DNA of 52,830 nt from assembly GCA_029863525.1 (NCBI GenBank), contig JAOTVL010000006.1:1-52830 (forward strand), given 5' to 3'. The notes beneath the pieces are model-generated. The model was not told the DNA's origin and searched no databases. It saw nothing but the letters and a program-made list of their open reading frames with translations. The stretch's first letter is position 1, and each line of letters starts with the position of its first letter. This DNA comes from Gemmatimonadota bacterium. GTDB taxonomy: Bacteria > Gemmatimonadota > Gemmatimonadetes > Longimicrobiales > Gaopeijiaceae. The position numbers and the translations under genes were made by a program. Positions 1 through 8,897 of the stretch are shown in pieces.

Positions 1-15
1 CGCAGAGCGCCCGGA

Positions 16-954
16 ATGAAGCCCGAGGGCAAAAGGGTCTTGATCACGGGGGCTGGAGGGTTCGTAGGCAGGTCACTGGCCCTCGGATTCGACGACCTCG
101 GTTGGTGCGTGATCGGTCTGGACCGCGCATTCGATGCGGGTCGGGAGCTTCACGGCATCCAAGCGGTCACGGCCGATTTGGCCGAGGGCGTGCCCGTGGA
201 TGTGCCCGAGGTGGATCTGGTCGTGCACGCGGCGTGGGTGACGACGGAGCCCGCGGCGCTCGGAATCACGCCGCTGGAGTACGTCGATCTGAATCTTCGC
301 CCGCTCGAGCAGGCGCTGGCGTTCGCCACCCGGACCGAAGCGGCCTCGTTCGTCTTTCTCAGTTCCTCCGGGGTGTTCGCCCCGACGGACGCGACGGAGG
401 GGCTGACGGATACCGATCGACCGAGCGGCACGTCTCCCTACGCCGTGGCCAAGAGGGCGGGAGAGGCGTTGGTCGCCACGGCGCCGGGTGAGGAGGCCGC
501 TCGCAGTCCCGATCGTGGCACCGCGGTCCACGTGGCTCGCTTGGGCTACCTCTTCGGTCCCGCGGAGGTCGCGAGACCCAGCCGGCAGGGTGTGTCATTG
601 GTAGCCGGATGGTTGGCCGCGGCGCGGAACGGGCACCCGTGCGAGGTACGATCGGACGATCCCGTACGGGAATGGACCTTCACGCCCGATCTCGCCGCGG
701 CTCTCGAGCGGGTAGCGAACGCTCCACCGGCCGGGCGTCCGCTCCACCTCGGGAGTCCCCACGTCTGCAGGGATCGTGAGCTCGCCTCCCTCATCGCCTC
801 CGAGGCAAGGGGCGTGGGGGTCGTCACCGTTCCGGCCGTGGGCCGCGTGAAGCCTCCGATGATCCCGAGCGACATCCCTGCGCTTCGTGGCTTCGGCTGG
901 ACCGAGCCGCACGTGGGCCTACGGGCCCTGCTGGCCGAGGAGGTCGCGGCGTGA
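16..954 (+). CDS. NAD-dependent epimerase/dehydratase (extended SDR)
   Basis: This is a 312-residue extended short-chain dehydrogenase/reductase, a cytoplasmic family that epimerises, dehydrates or oxidises sugars and nucleotide sugars. The glycine-rich dinucleotide motif TGAGGFVG is at residues 11-18. The catalytic Tyr142 and Lys146 lie in SPYAVAK, with serines at 116-118 before them. The length is normal for the family. The ATG lies only 15 bases from the window edge, so the ribosome site cannot be judged and the gene may overlap an upstream one. It shares a 4-base GTGA overlap with the following oxidoreductase, so the two are translationally coupled in a catabolic operon. The substrate is unknown; a sugar or sugar acid is inferred from the neighbours. 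Confidence 0.88.
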   Translation: MKPEGKRVLITGAGGFVGRSLALGFDDLGWCVIGLDRAFDAGRELHGIQAVTADLAEGVPVDVPEVDLVVHAAWVTTEPAALGITPLEYVDLNLRPLEQALAFATRTEAASFVFLSSSGVFAPTDATEGLTDTDRPSGTSPYAVAKRAGEALVATAPGEEAARSPDRGTAVHVARLGYLFGPAEVARPSRQGVSLVAGWLAAARNGHPCEVRSDDPVREWTFTPDLAAALERVANAPPAGRPLHLGSPHVCRDRELASLIASEARGVGVVTVPAVGRVKPPMIPSDIPALRGFGWTEPHVGLRALLAEEVAA

Positions 955-1955
955 GCCCCGTCCGCTTCGTTCTCGTCGGCCTGGGCGCGCGGTCTCGCGT
1001 CTGGCGTAGGGTTCTCGACGAGCATCCGGACTGCCGTTTGGTGGGGCTCGTGGACACCGATCCCGAGCGGCTCGCGCAGGCCCTCTTTGAGACGCCGGGT
1101 GCCGCGGGAGGGGGGTCGCTGGAAGAGGCCATGGCCACCGTGGATGCCGACGTCGCGCTCCTGTGCACACCACCCGCGGGGCGCCACGCGCAGGTGGCAG
1201 CCGCGTGCGCAGGCGGCCTCGCCATCCTCGCGGAGAAGCCGTTGGCGGACACGGTGGCCGACGCCGAGGCCCACGTCGCCGTGGCGGCCGACGCCGGGGT
1301 CGCGCTCGCCGTCGGGCTCAACTTTCGCTACCTCGCAGTGACGCGGGCGCTGAAGGAGCTGTTCGCTGCCGATCGACTGGGTCCGCCGGAGTTCGGCCGG
1401 TTCACGTACGAACGGTGGCGCGATGGACGGCTTCCTCACCTCAACAAGTACCCCCTGTCCATGAAGCAGCCGATGCTCTGGGAGCAGTCGATCCACCACT
1501 TCGACCTCATGCGGTTCGTGTACGACGCCGAACCGGTTCGGATATCGGCCCGGACGTTCAACCCGTCTTGGTCCATGTACGACGGTGACGCCAACGTGAG
1601 CGGCCTCATCAGCTTCACCGGCGGCATCGAAGTCACCTATCAGGGCACGTGGGCGGGGAACTGGCAGAGGATGGGCTTCGAATGGCGCACCGAGTGTCAG
1701 CGGGGGATCGCCGTCCAGGAGGACATGTTCGGGTCGCTGGGCTACGCGTTCAGGGACGACACCGACCTCACCCCGGTCGCGCTGCCGCCGGAGGAGCCTT
1801 GGGTCGACGACGCGCGGGCGCTCCTCGTGGATTTCGTCAGTCACCTCCGGGACGGAACGCCCCTCCCCTGCCCGGGAACCGATCACCTGAACTCCCTTCG
1901 CATGGTGGAGGCCTGCATTCGGGCCTCTGAGGGCGAGGGGACCGTGAGTCTCTAG
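951..1955 (+). CDS. Gfo/Idh/MocA family oxidoreductase (first copy)
   Basis: This 334-residue protein belongs to the Gfo/Idh/MocA NAD(P)-dependent sugar and inositol dehydrogenase family. An N-terminal Rossmann fold (VGLGARSRV around residues 9-17) leads to the family's EKP motif at 95-97, whose lysine is catalytic, and then to the C-terminal substrate domain. The GTG start overlaps the stop of the upstream epimerase (GTGA). The pairing with a sugar-type epimerase and a peptide/oligosaccharide importer points to oxidation of an imported sugar, polyol or derivative. It is only distantly like the second copy at 5657-6739, so the two probably catalyse different steps. The actual substrate cannot be read from the sequence. 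Confidence 0.9.
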   Translation: MSPVRFVLVGLGARSRVWRRVLDEHPDCRLVGLVDTDPERLAQALFETPGAAGGGSLEEAMATVDADVALLCTPPAGRHAQVAAACAGGLAILAEKPLADTVADAEAHVAVAADAGVALAVGLNFRYLAVTRALKELFAADRLGPPEFGRFTYERWRDGRLPHLNKYPLSMKQPMLWEQSIHHFDLMRFVYDAEPVRISARTFNPSWSMYDGDANVSGLISFTGGIEVTYQGTWAGNWQRMGFEWRTECQRGIAVQEDMFGSLGYAFRDDTDLTPVALPPEEPWVDDARALLVDFVSHLRDGTPLPCPGTDHLNSLRMVEACIRASEGEGTVSL

Positions 1956-1978
1956 GATTTCGAGAGGATGAGCCGAAG

Positions 1979-3538
1979 ATGACCCATCGAAGCGTCGTTA
2001 CCCGGTCCGCCGCCACCGGTCTCCTCGTGGCGGTCTGCCTCCTCACCGCGTGCGCGCAGCGCTCCGAGGACACCATCGTGGTGGGGCTCAGCGCGGACAT
2101 CACGACGTTCGAGCCGGGCATGATCTCGAGTCGGGACAACGCCAACATCGCTCAGCACATCTTCGGCACGCTCTTCTCTCTCGATCCCGAAGGGAATCAC
2201 CTCCCGAACCTCGCCCACACCCTCGAGATCTCGGAGGACGGGACAGCATACGTCTACACACTGCATGAGGGCCTCACGTGTCACGACGGTGAGGCCCTGA
2301 CGGCGGAGGACGTGGCGTACGCCTTCAACCGGATCGCCGACCCGCAGAATCGCTTCACGGGCAACGCCCCCGGCTTCGTCTTCACCTCGATCGGGTTTCA
2401 GGACGCCGAAGCGCTCGACGACCTCCGGGTGCAGATCAACATCGCCCGGAAGAACCCGATCGCGTTCGGCCTGATCACCGAGATCTACGTCCACTGCAAG
2501 GACAGCTACGAGCAGATGACGCTCGATGAGGCGGCCTCGAGTCCCATCGGGTCGGGCTCCTATCGACTGGCCTCTTGGACTCGGGGGTCCGAGGTGGTGC
2601 TCGAGAAGGTCAGGGATCCCGGCACGTTCCGACGAATCGCTTGGCGGATCATCCCGGAGGCGTCCACCCGCACCGCAGAGCTCATCGCGGGCAACGTCGA
2701 CATTATCACCAACGTGGTCCCGGAGCAGATCGAGGCGATCGACGCGTCGGGCCGCGCGGAGGTGAGAATCGTGTCGGGGACCCGGCGAATGTATCTGGGC
2801 TTCAACCTCTCGGAGGCGCACCGTCAGCTGCCCGGAGGAGAGGCTATTCAGGATCCGCGGGTAAGGCGCGCACTCCAGTACGCCGTGGACGTGCCCACCA
2901 TTTGCCGCCAGCTGCTCAGCGTCGAGTGCGAGCGCGCGACCGGGCTCGTCAACCCACCCAACGACAACGCCGACCTCACGCCGTATCCATACGATCCAGA
3001 CAGGGCGGAGACGCTGCTCGACCAGGCCGGGTGGCAGCGAGGTGACGACGGCGTCCGCTTCTCGATCCGACTCCAGGCGGGGAGGGGGCGTTACGTGAAC
3101 GACGTCAATGTCGTGCTTGCCATCACCCAATACCTCGAGGACGTCGGGCTCGATGTCGAGATGGAGCTCCTGGAGTGGGCGTCGGTCTACACGCCGCTGC
3201 TTCGGGAGCGCAGCATGGGGCCCCTCTTCTTTCTCGGGACCGGAGGCGGGCTTTGGAGTCCCATCTACGACATGACCGACCTCGCGGAGGTCGAATCGGG
3301 CACGAACTACACACACTGGAGCGACGAGCGTTGGTTCAGCCGCTGGGCGGAGCTGTCGGAAGCGAAGAGCGAAGAAGAGACCCGCGCGATCATCGACGAA
3401 ATGCTCGAGGTCTTCTACGAGGACGGCCCCTGGCTGCACCTGTACTTCCAACCCGACTTCTATGGGGTGTCCGACCGGATCGTCTGGGAGCCGCGCCGAG
3501 ACGAGCGGGTCCACGTCTTCGACGCGCGACTGCGGTGA
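1979..3538 (+). CDS. ABC transporter substrate-binding lipoprotein, family 5 (peptide/nickel/oligosaccharide type)
   Basis: The protein has 519 residues, the usual length for family-5 periplasmic binding proteins (DppA/OppA group). It starts with a lipoprotein signal whose lipobox LTAC ends at Cys25, so it should be membrane-tethered on the periplasmic side. Family features follow: the early VVGLSADITTFEP strand, a GLTCHDGEALTAEDVAYAFNR segment typical of the group, and a C-terminal closure region. It precedes two permease genes of the same system. Family-5 proteins bind di- and oligopeptides, opines or oligosaccharides, and the dehydrogenases around it make a sugar-containing or conjugated ligand plausible (inference). 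Confidence 0.92.
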   Translation: MTHRSVVTRSAATGLLVAVCLLTACAQRSEDTIVVGLSADITTFEPGMISSRDNANIAQHIFGTLFSLDPEGNHLPNLAHTLEISEDGTAYVYTLHEGLTCHDGEALTAEDVAYAFNRIADPQNRFTGNAPGFVFTSIGFQDAEALDDLRVQINIARKNPIAFGLITEIYVHCKDSYEQMTLDEAASSPIGSGSYRLASWTRGSEVVLEKVRDPGTFRRIAWRIIPEASTRTAELIAGNVDIITNVVPEQIEAIDASGRAEVRIVSGTRRMYLGFNLSEAHRQLPGGEAIQDPRVRRALQYAVDVPTICRQLLSVECERATGLVNPPNDNADLTPYPYDPDRAETLLDQAGWQRGDDGVRFSIRLQAGRGRYVNDVNVVLAITQYLEDVGLDVEMELLEWASVYTPLLRERSMGPLFFLGTGGGLWSPIYDMTDLAEVESGTNYTHWSDERWFSRWAELSEAKSEEETRAIIDEMLEVFYEDGPWLHLYFQPDFYGVSDRIVWEPRRDERVHVFDARLR

Positions 3539-3618
3539 TCGACCGCGGGCAACCCACCCGGGCCGGGGTTCGAGGTCGAGCCGCCGCGTCCTCCTCCGTG
3601 TCCTGGAGGTAGGCCGCC

Positions 3619-4608
3619 GTGGGCTCCTACGTCCTGAGGCGGTTGCTCCAAAGCGTCGTCGTGATCGTGGGCGTGACGCTGGTCAGCTTCCTCGCGCTCC
3701 AGGCGGGCGGCGACCCCACGTATCTCTTCGTCAGTGAGCGAGCGTCGCTCGAGGAGATCGAAGCGACCCGCAGGGCCCTGGGCTTCGACCGGCCGCTGCA
3801 CGAGCAGTACCTGAGCTTCGTCGGGGACCTGGCCAAGGGTGACTTCGGACAGTCGCTCTCCTACCGGCAACCGGCGATGGAGATCGTGCTCGACGCGCTG
3901 CCCGCCACCATCGAGCTGACGCTCTTCGCCATGATCGTGGCGCTGCTCCTGGCAATCCCGTTGGGGGTGCTGGCAGCGATCAACCGGGGAACGGGATGGG
4001 ACGGATCGATCACCACCTTCTCGATGTTGGGGCAGTCGATCCCGAGCTTCTGGCTGGGGATCATGATGATCCTCTTCTTCGGGCTGTACCTGCGCATCTT
4101 CCCCATCTCGGGCCACGTCCCGTTCCTCACCCCCCTGATCGCGGGTGACGTGGGCACCGCCTTCGGGAACCTACCCCGAGCCCTCTTCCACCTCGTCTTG
4201 CCCGGCATCGCCGTGGGCACCTATTCGCTGGCCAGGAACACGCGGTTGGTGCGTTCCTCTTTGCTGGAGGTTCTGGAGGCGGATTACGTGCGAACCGCGC
4301 GCTCCAAGGGACTTCCCGAACGACGGGTCCTCATCCACCACGCGCTACGCAACGCGTGGCTCCCCGTGGTGACGATCATCGGTCTGGAGTTCGGCTTTCT
4401 CCTCGGAGGCGTAGTCGTCGTGGAGACCGTCTTCAGCTATCCGGGCGTCGGTCGCCTGCTCTTCGCGGCGATCAATCAGCGGGACATTCCGCTCGTGCAG
4501 GCCGGGGTGATCCTCATGGCGGGGATCTTCATCCTCCTCAACCTCGTCGTGGATCTGGTGTACGTCCGGCTCGATCCCCGGATGAAGCTGGCGGAGGGCA
4601 GCGGATGA
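3619..4608 (+). CDS. ABC transporter permease, DppB/OppB type
   Basis: This is a 329-residue inner-membrane permease of the dipeptide/oligopeptide type. The first helix (residues about 10-28) is followed by the periplasmic loop typical of DppB, including LGFDRPLHEQY. Five further helices follow, with an EAA-like cytoplasmic loop (DYVRTARSKGLPERRVL) that contacts the ATPase. The GTG start has a GGAGGT ribosome site at 3605-3610. Its stop overlaps the start of the second permease (ATGA), so the two subunits are made together. No ATP-binding subunit lies between 16 and 8839; it may be upstream of the window or elsewhere on the chromosome. Confidence 0.93.
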   Translation: MGSYVLRRLLQSVVVIVGVTLVSFLALQAGGDPTYLFVSERASLEEIEATRRALGFDRPLHEQYLSFVGDLAKGDFGQSLSYRQPAMEIVLDALPATIELTLFAMIVALLLAIPLGVLAAINRGTGWDGSITTFSMLGQSIPSFWLGIMMILFFGLYLRIFPISGHVPFLTPLIAGDVGTAFGNLPRALFHLVLPGIAVGTYSLARNTRLVRSSLLEVLEADYVRTARSKGLPERRVLIHHALRNAWLPVVTIIGLEFGFLLGGVVVVETVFSYPGVGRLLFAAINQRDIPLVQAGVILMAGIFILLNLVVDLVYVRLDPRMKLAEGSG

Positions 4609-5513
4609 GCGGGGTCGCCCTCGCGACGCCTCCGGAGAGCCGCGCACGCCGGGAGCTACGTCGTGCCGCTCACGTCATGCTGGACGCGCGTTGGCCGATC
4701 TTCGCGGTGATCGTCCTGGGCGCCGTGGCGATCGCCGCAGCGTTCGGACCGGTGCTCGCGCCCTCCGACCCCAATCGTCAGAACCTCGCGCTCCGGCTGG
4801 CGGACCCGATGGCGGCGGGCCCGGACGGTACGGTCTTCTGGCTGGGCTCGGACGCCCTCGGCCGTGACGTGCTCTCGCGACTCCTCTATGGGGCCCGGGT
4901 CTCGCTGCTGGTCGGGATCGCCGCGATTTCCGTGGGCGGCGGGATCGGCATCGTCGCAGGGCTTCTCTCGGGTTACTTCGGAGGGTGGGTGGACGACCTG
5001 ATCATGCGCCTCGGTGACATCCAGCTCGCGTTCCCGTTCATCTTGCTGGCGATCATGTTCCTGGTTGTCATGGGGTCCGGGGTCGGCAACCTCGTGCTCG
5101 TGCTCGGTATCGGGCAGTGGGTCACCTATGCGCGTATCGTGCGTGCGGATACGTTGTCTCTTCGTGAGAAGGAGTTCGTCGAAGCGGCGCGGGCGCTCGG
5201 CGACAGCACGCCTTCGATCATCTTTCGAACGATCCTGCCCAACATTTTGGCGCCACTCACCGTCATCGCCTCGTTCAACGTCGCGAGCGTGATCCTGTCC
5301 GAGGCGGCGCTCTCGTTCCTGGGGCTCGGGGTACCCCCGGAGGTCCCAACCTGGGGAAGCATGCTCGCCGAGAGCCGGGACACCCTCGTCGCCAACAAGT
5401 GGTGGCTCGCGGTCTTTCCGGGCGTGGCCATCATGCTGACGGTGCTGAGCTTCAACATCCTGGGAGACTGGCTGCGGGACTTCCTGGACCCGCGGCTGCG
5501 GGAACGCACCTAG
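4605..5513 (+). CDS. ABC transporter permease, DppC/OppC type
   Basis: This 302-residue protein is the second membrane subunit of the family-5 importer. It has a cytoplasmic N-terminus, a first helix around residues 30-48, the periplasmic LGSDALGRDVLSRLLYGAR signature that is characteristic of DppC, and an EAA loop (EFVEAARALGDSTP). The ATG at 4605 overlaps the preceding stop by four bases and is preferred to an open extension upstream, which would run through the partner permease gene in another frame and lacks permease character. The next gene starts 143 bases downstream, after a long hairpin. Confidence 0.93.
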   Translation: MSGVALATPPESRARRELRRAAHVMLDARWPIFAVIVLGAVAIAAAFGPVLAPSDPNRQNLALRLADPMAAGPDGTVFWLGSDALGRDVLSRLLYGARVSLLVGIAAISVGGGIGIVAGLLSGYFGGWVDDLIMRLGDIQLAFPFILLAIMFLVVMGSGVGNLVLVLGIGQWVTYARIVRADTLSLREKEFVEAARALGDSTPSIIFRTILPNILAPLTVIASFNVASVILSEAALSFLGLGVPPEVPTWGSMLAESRDTLVANKWWLAVFPGVAIMLTVLSFNILGDWLRDFLDPRLRERT

Positions 5514-5543
5514 CTGGGGCGGCACGGCTCCGCCTCCGTCGTT

Positions 5544-5584
5544 GGCGCACTTCGACGTAGCTTTGGCTACGCCCTCGGTGCGCC
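5544..5584. repeat. Long imperfect hairpin between permease and oxidoreductase genes
   Basis: The outer arms GGCGCAC (5544-5550) and GTGCGCC (5578-5584) enclose a short CGA/TCG pairing and an inner stem CGTAGC / GCTACG (5556-5571) with a TTTG loop. About 16 base pairs form a near-continuous stem. There is no T-run after it, so a simple intrinsic terminator is unlikely. It sits in the middle of an operon and could be an mRNA processing or stabilising element, or a REP-like dispersed repeat. Confidence 0.6.
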
Positions 5585-5656
5585 GCCTAGGATGCGGGGC
5601 CGTGGCGCTCCCAGCTGGCCGTACTGACGTCGCAAGCGACCCACGGGGAGAAGGAC

Positions 5657-6739
5657 ATGAAGGTCGGGATCATCGGAGCGAGCTTCGCGAAGGCAGCGTA
5701 CCTGCCGGCGCTTCGCCACGTGCCCGGAGTCGAGGTCGTGGCTGTGGCTTCGGCGCGGATGGAGAGCGCCCGGAGCGCCGCATCGGAGTTCGGGGTGCCA
5801 CACGCCTACGACGACTGGGATCTGATGCTGGCGTCGCACGAATTCGACCTCGTGTGCATCGCCACGCCCACCGACCTCCACGAGCCTCAGACCCTCGCCG
5901 CCATCGCGGCGGGTGCCCACGTGCTGTGCGAGAAACCCACGGCGATGAACGCCGCCGAAGCGGCGACCATGCTCGAGGCAGCGGAGCGGGCGGGACGCGT
6001 GCACATGATCGACCACGAGCTCCGCTTCAACCCCAACCGGATGCGGATCGCAGAGATCATCGCCGAGGGCGCCCTCGGCGAGATCCGGCACGTGAACATC
6101 GCGAACATCGGGACGACGTGGGGGGACCCCGCAAGCCGACCGAAAGGCGACTGGTGGAGCCTCGCCGAAAAAGGCGGGGGGCGGCTCGGCGCGAACGGTA
6201 GCCACCAGGTGGACCTCCTGCGGTGGTGGCTGGGCGAGGTCGCGTGGGTCACCGGCGCCGCGCCGACGATGGTGCCCGACCGGCTCGACCGCGAGACCGG
6301 GGCACCGTGGACCGCGACGGCCGACGATGTGGCCTTCTTCACGCTGGAGATGGCGTCCGGCGCCGTGGCGCAGGTCTTCATGTCGGGCGTTGCTGCGCAC
6401 GGAATGGGCAACGAGACGCGGATCTTCGGCTCAGGGGGTACGATCACGCTCTCCAACGACGATGAGCGGCTGCTCTACGCGCCGGCCGGGGACGACTTCG
6501 AGGACATCACCGTCCCCGACCCCAACGCCGCCTTGCCCGGCGTGAACGCGGGGATCTGGAACGTCTCCGTCGTGGCGCTCATGCAAGAGCTCACCGCTGC
6601 GATCCGCGAGGGGCGAAGGCCGGGCCGGGGGGCCACGTTCGTGGACGGGTTGGCCAACCAGATCGTCCTGGACGCGGTTCGCATTTCCGAGCGGGAGCGG
6701 CGCTGGGTGCGGCCCGAAGAGGTCCATGCCGGATCTTGA
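5657..6739 (+). CDS. Gfo/Idh/MocA family oxidoreductase (second copy)
   Basis: This 360-residue NAD(P)-dependent oxidoreductase has the N-terminal motif VGIIGASF (residues 3-10), the family CEKP motif at 91-94 with the catalytic lysine at 93, and a C-terminal beta-sheet domain. A histidine-containing segment GSHQVDLLRWWLGE fits the substrate pocket of inositol dehydrogenase relatives. The ribosome site GGGGAGAAGG lies just before the ATG. The end overlaps the next dehydrogenase gene by 14 bases. With two Gfo/Idh/MocA enzymes, an epimerase and an SDR in one operon, multi-step redox conversion of a cyclic polyol or sugar is likely, but the substrate remains unknown. Confidence 0.9.
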   Translation: MKVGIIGASFAKAAYLPALRHVPGVEVVAVASARMESARSAASEFGVPHAYDDWDLMLASHEFDLVCIATPTDLHEPQTLAAIAAGAHVLCEKPTAMNAAEAATMLEAAERAGRVHMIDHELRFNPNRMRIAEIIAEGALGEIRHVNIANIGTTWGDPASRPKGDWWSLAEKGGGRLGANGSHQVDLLRWWLGEVAWVTGAAPTMVPDRLDRETGAPWTATADDVAFFTLEMASGAVAQVFMSGVAAHGMGNETRIFGSGGTITLSNDDERLLYAPAGDDFEDITVPDPNAALPGVNAGIWNVSVVALMQELTAAIREGRRPGRGATFVDGLANQIVLDAVRISERERRWVRPEEVHAGS

Positions 6740-7481
6740 GGAGCGGCCCGCGGAGGGGCGGCCGACGGGGCCACTGAGGGTCGAGGGCCAGACGGTCCTG
6801 CTCACCGGCGCCGCCCGTGGCCTTGGAGCTTCGATCGCACGGCACCTCCACGGCCTCGGCGCGCGGCTCATCCTGCTCGACCGCGACGAGGACGGGCTGG
6901 CCGAGGCCGTCGACGCCTGCCCGGGCGCCACCTTCGCGCTGGTCGATCTCGCCGACGCGGAGTCGACCGATCGGGCCATTCGCCAGGTCGTGACCGGTCC
7001 CGTGGACACCCTCATCCACAACGCTGCGATCCTCCGGGTCGAGCCGCTCGACCGAGTCAGCCTCGGCGCCTTTCAGGCGACCCTCAACGTGGGGATTCAG
7101 GCGGCGTTCCAGCTGACGCAGGCGGTGTGGCCCGCGATGAAGGAGCGGGGCGGCACGCTCGTCTTCGTTTCGTCGCGCTCGGGTATCGAGGGATTCGCCG
7201 ACGAGACCGCGTATTGCGCGGCAAAGCACGCGCTCGAGGGCTTCTCCAAATGTCTGGCTCTGGAGGGTGCGAGCCACGGAATCGTGTCCGTGACCATCAC
7301 CCCGGGAATGTACATGCACACCCCCATGTCCGAGACGACCTACCCGCCAGAGCTCCGGGAGAAGTGGGTGGATCCCATCGAGCTCGCACCGGCGTTCGCC
7401 TACCTCGCCACTCGTCCCGTGCACCTGTCCGGTCAGAGGCTGGATGCATGGACGCTTTCCAAGGAGCACCCTCTCCCGTGA
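6726..7481 (+). CDS. Short-chain dehydrogenase/reductase (classical SDR)
   Basis: The 251-residue classical SDR shows the cofactor motif TGAARGLG at residues 27-34, the NNAG-position motif HNA at 98-100, the catalytic Ser150 and the YCAAK motif with Tyr163 and Lys167. It carries an N-terminal extension of about 20 residues before the first strand. The ATG at 6726 lies inside the end of the upstream oxidoreductase gene. Its stop overlaps the GTG of the peptidase gene. The tight coupling implies all three act on the same pathway. SDRs of this type oxidise secondary alcohols or reduce ketones; the specific step is not determinable here. Confidence 0.88.
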   Translation: MPDLEERPAEGRPTGPLRVEGQTVLLTGAARGLGASIARHLHGLGARLILLDRDEDGLAEAVDACPGATFALVDLADAESTDRAIRQVVTGPVDTLIHNAAILRVEPLDRVSLGAFQATLNVGIQAAFQLTQAVWPAMKERGGTLVFVSSRSGIEGFADETAYCAAKHALEGFSKCLALEGASHGIVSVTITPGMYMHTPMSETTYPPELREKWVDPIELAPAFAYLATRPVHLSGQRLDAWTLSKEHPLP

Positions 7482-8839
7482 GCATGCAGCCCATCTACGA
7501 CTGGATCGACGCCCACGCCGACGAGTGCGTCCGTGACCTACAACGCCTGGTCCGGCAGCCTTCCATCTCGGCGCAGGGGGTTGGGCTACGCGAGTGTGCC
7601 GCGCTGGTCCGGGACATGATGCACGAGGACGGGCTCCCGGCCGACTTCCACGAGCTGGACGAAGGTCCACCGGTCGTCTTCGGGCACCTCGAGGCCAAGA
7701 AGCCGGCGAAGACGATCCTGTGCTACTCACACTACGACGTTCAGCCTCCCGAGCCGTTGGACGAGTGGACCCACGGCGGCCCCTGGTCCGGTGACATCGT
7801 GGACGGCGTGATGTACGGGAGAGGATCTACCGACAACAAGTCGGGCGTCCTCGCCTTCAACAAGGCCGCCAAGGCCTTCTTGCAGGTCCGCGGTGAGGTG
7901 CCGGTGAACCTCAAGTTCCTCATCGAGGGGGAGGAGGAGATCGGCTCGCCGAACCTGGCCGCGTGGGCGGCTCGGAACAAAGGGCTCCTAGAGGCCGACG
8001 GGATGCACTGCCTGGACGGGTCCATGGAAACAGGCACCGAGGTCCCCGACGTTTCGCTCGGGCTCAAGTCGGTGCTCTTCGTCGAGCTCATCGCCCGCGG
8101 CGCGAAGATGGATGTCCACTCCCTCAACTTCCCGCTGGTGGAGTCGCCGGTGTGGGAGCTCATTTGGGCGCTGAACACCATCCTCGATCGTGATCGCCGG
8201 ATCCTCATCGAGGATTGGGAGGAAGGGATCTGGCAGCTCGGCCCCGACGACGAGGAGCAGCTCGCCGACAAGGCGGCCCGGGTCGATCTCGAGGCCCTGA
8301 AGGACGAGTGGGGCATCTCGGAGTTCGCGCTCGGTCGGGACGGGGTGGACGCGATCCGGGCCCGGACCTACGAGCCCACGGCCAACATCCAGGGGATGAT
8401 CGCGGGCTACACCGGCAAGGGCAGGAAGACCATCATTCCCAACGAGGCCAGGGTCCGGATGGACTTCAGGCTGATCCCCAACATCCAGCCAGCGGATGCG
8501 ATCCGGAAGCTAAAGGCGCACCTGGTGAAGCACGGCTTCGGACACATCGAGGTCGAGGCCTTCGACGGCGCCGAGCCACCGTACAAGATCTCGGTGAAGG
8601 AGGACATCAGTCAGGCGATCATCGCCGCCGCCACCGAGGTCTACGGCGAGCTTCCGATCGTGAATGGCGTCTCCGCGGAGGGCGCGATCCTACGCCATGT
8701 CTGGATTCCTTGCGTCCTCACGGGCTTCGCCAACCCCGGGGCGAACCTCCACGCCCCCGACGAGAACATCCGTGTGGACAGGTACCTGCAGGGGATCAAG
8801 TACGCGGCGGCGATCATGGAGCACTTCGCCAAGACGTAG
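7478..8839 (+). CDS. M20 family dipeptidase / metallohydrolase
   Basis: The 453-residue protein is a zinc metallopeptidase of family M20, which hydrolyses dipeptides or N-acyl amide bonds. Visible motifs are HYDVQP (His85, Asp87), YGRGSTDNKSG (bridging Asp119), EGEEEIGS (catalytic and metal-binding glutamates at 152-154) and a C-terminal metal histidine in NLHAPDE. The length is typical of the dipeptidase branch. The GTG at 7478, overlapping the SDR stop (GTGA), is preferred because AAGGAG lies 11 bases ahead; an ATG two codons on is the alternative. It lacks an export signal, so it should act in the cytoplasm on material brought in by the importer. Confidence 0.92.
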   Translation: MSMQPIYDWIDAHADECVRDLQRLVRQPSISAQGVGLRECAALVRDMMHEDGLPADFHELDEGPPVVFGHLEAKKPAKTILCYSHYDVQPPEPLDEWTHGGPWSGDIVDGVMYGRGSTDNKSGVLAFNKAAKAFLQVRGEVPVNLKFLIEGEEEIGSPNLAAWAARNKGLLEADGMHCLDGSMETGTEVPDVSLGLKSVLFVELIARGAKMDVHSLNFPLVESPVWELIWALNTILDRDRRILIEDWEEGIWQLGPDDEEQLADKAARVDLEALKDEWGISEFALGRDGVDAIRARTYEPTANIQGMIAGYTGKGRKTIIPNEARVRMDFRLIPNIQPADAIRKLKAHLVKHGFGHIEVEAFDGAEPPYKISVKEDISQAIIAAATEVYGELPIVNGVSAEGAILRHVWIPCVLTGFANPGANLHAPDENIRVDRYLQGIKYAAAIMEHFAKT

Positions 8840-8854
8840 CTCGATGAAGCGCCG

Positions 8855-8890
8855 GAGCGGTGCGACCCGGGGCGTCGGGCCGCACCGCTC
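8855..8890. terminator. Hairpin between convergent genes, probable bidirectional terminator
   Basis: Perfect ten-base arms GAGCGGTGCG (8855-8864) and CGCACCGCTC (8881-8890) flank a 16-base loop. The element sits between the ends of the M20 peptidase (plus) and the repeat lipoprotein (minus). There is no clear T-run on either side. Confidence 0.6.
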
Positions 8891-8897
8891 GAGAGGC

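Noticed and set aside
546-1886. Long minus-strand open frame opposite the epimerase and first oxidoreductase
   Set aside because: It lies opposite two genes with clear family motifs, is arginine/proline/histidine-rich in a way typical of antisense frames in high-GC DNA, and has no ribosome site.
1952-3514. Minus-strand open frame of about 520 codons opposite the binding protein gene
   Set aside because: The plus-strand frame has a lipobox and family-5 motifs throughout. The antisense frame shows no domain and results from GC-skewed codon use.
5544-5584. Intrinsic terminator splitting the first operon
   Set aside because: The hairpin is strong but lacks a T-run, and the next gene has its own good ribosome site in the same direction. 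It is kept as a hairpin of unknown role.
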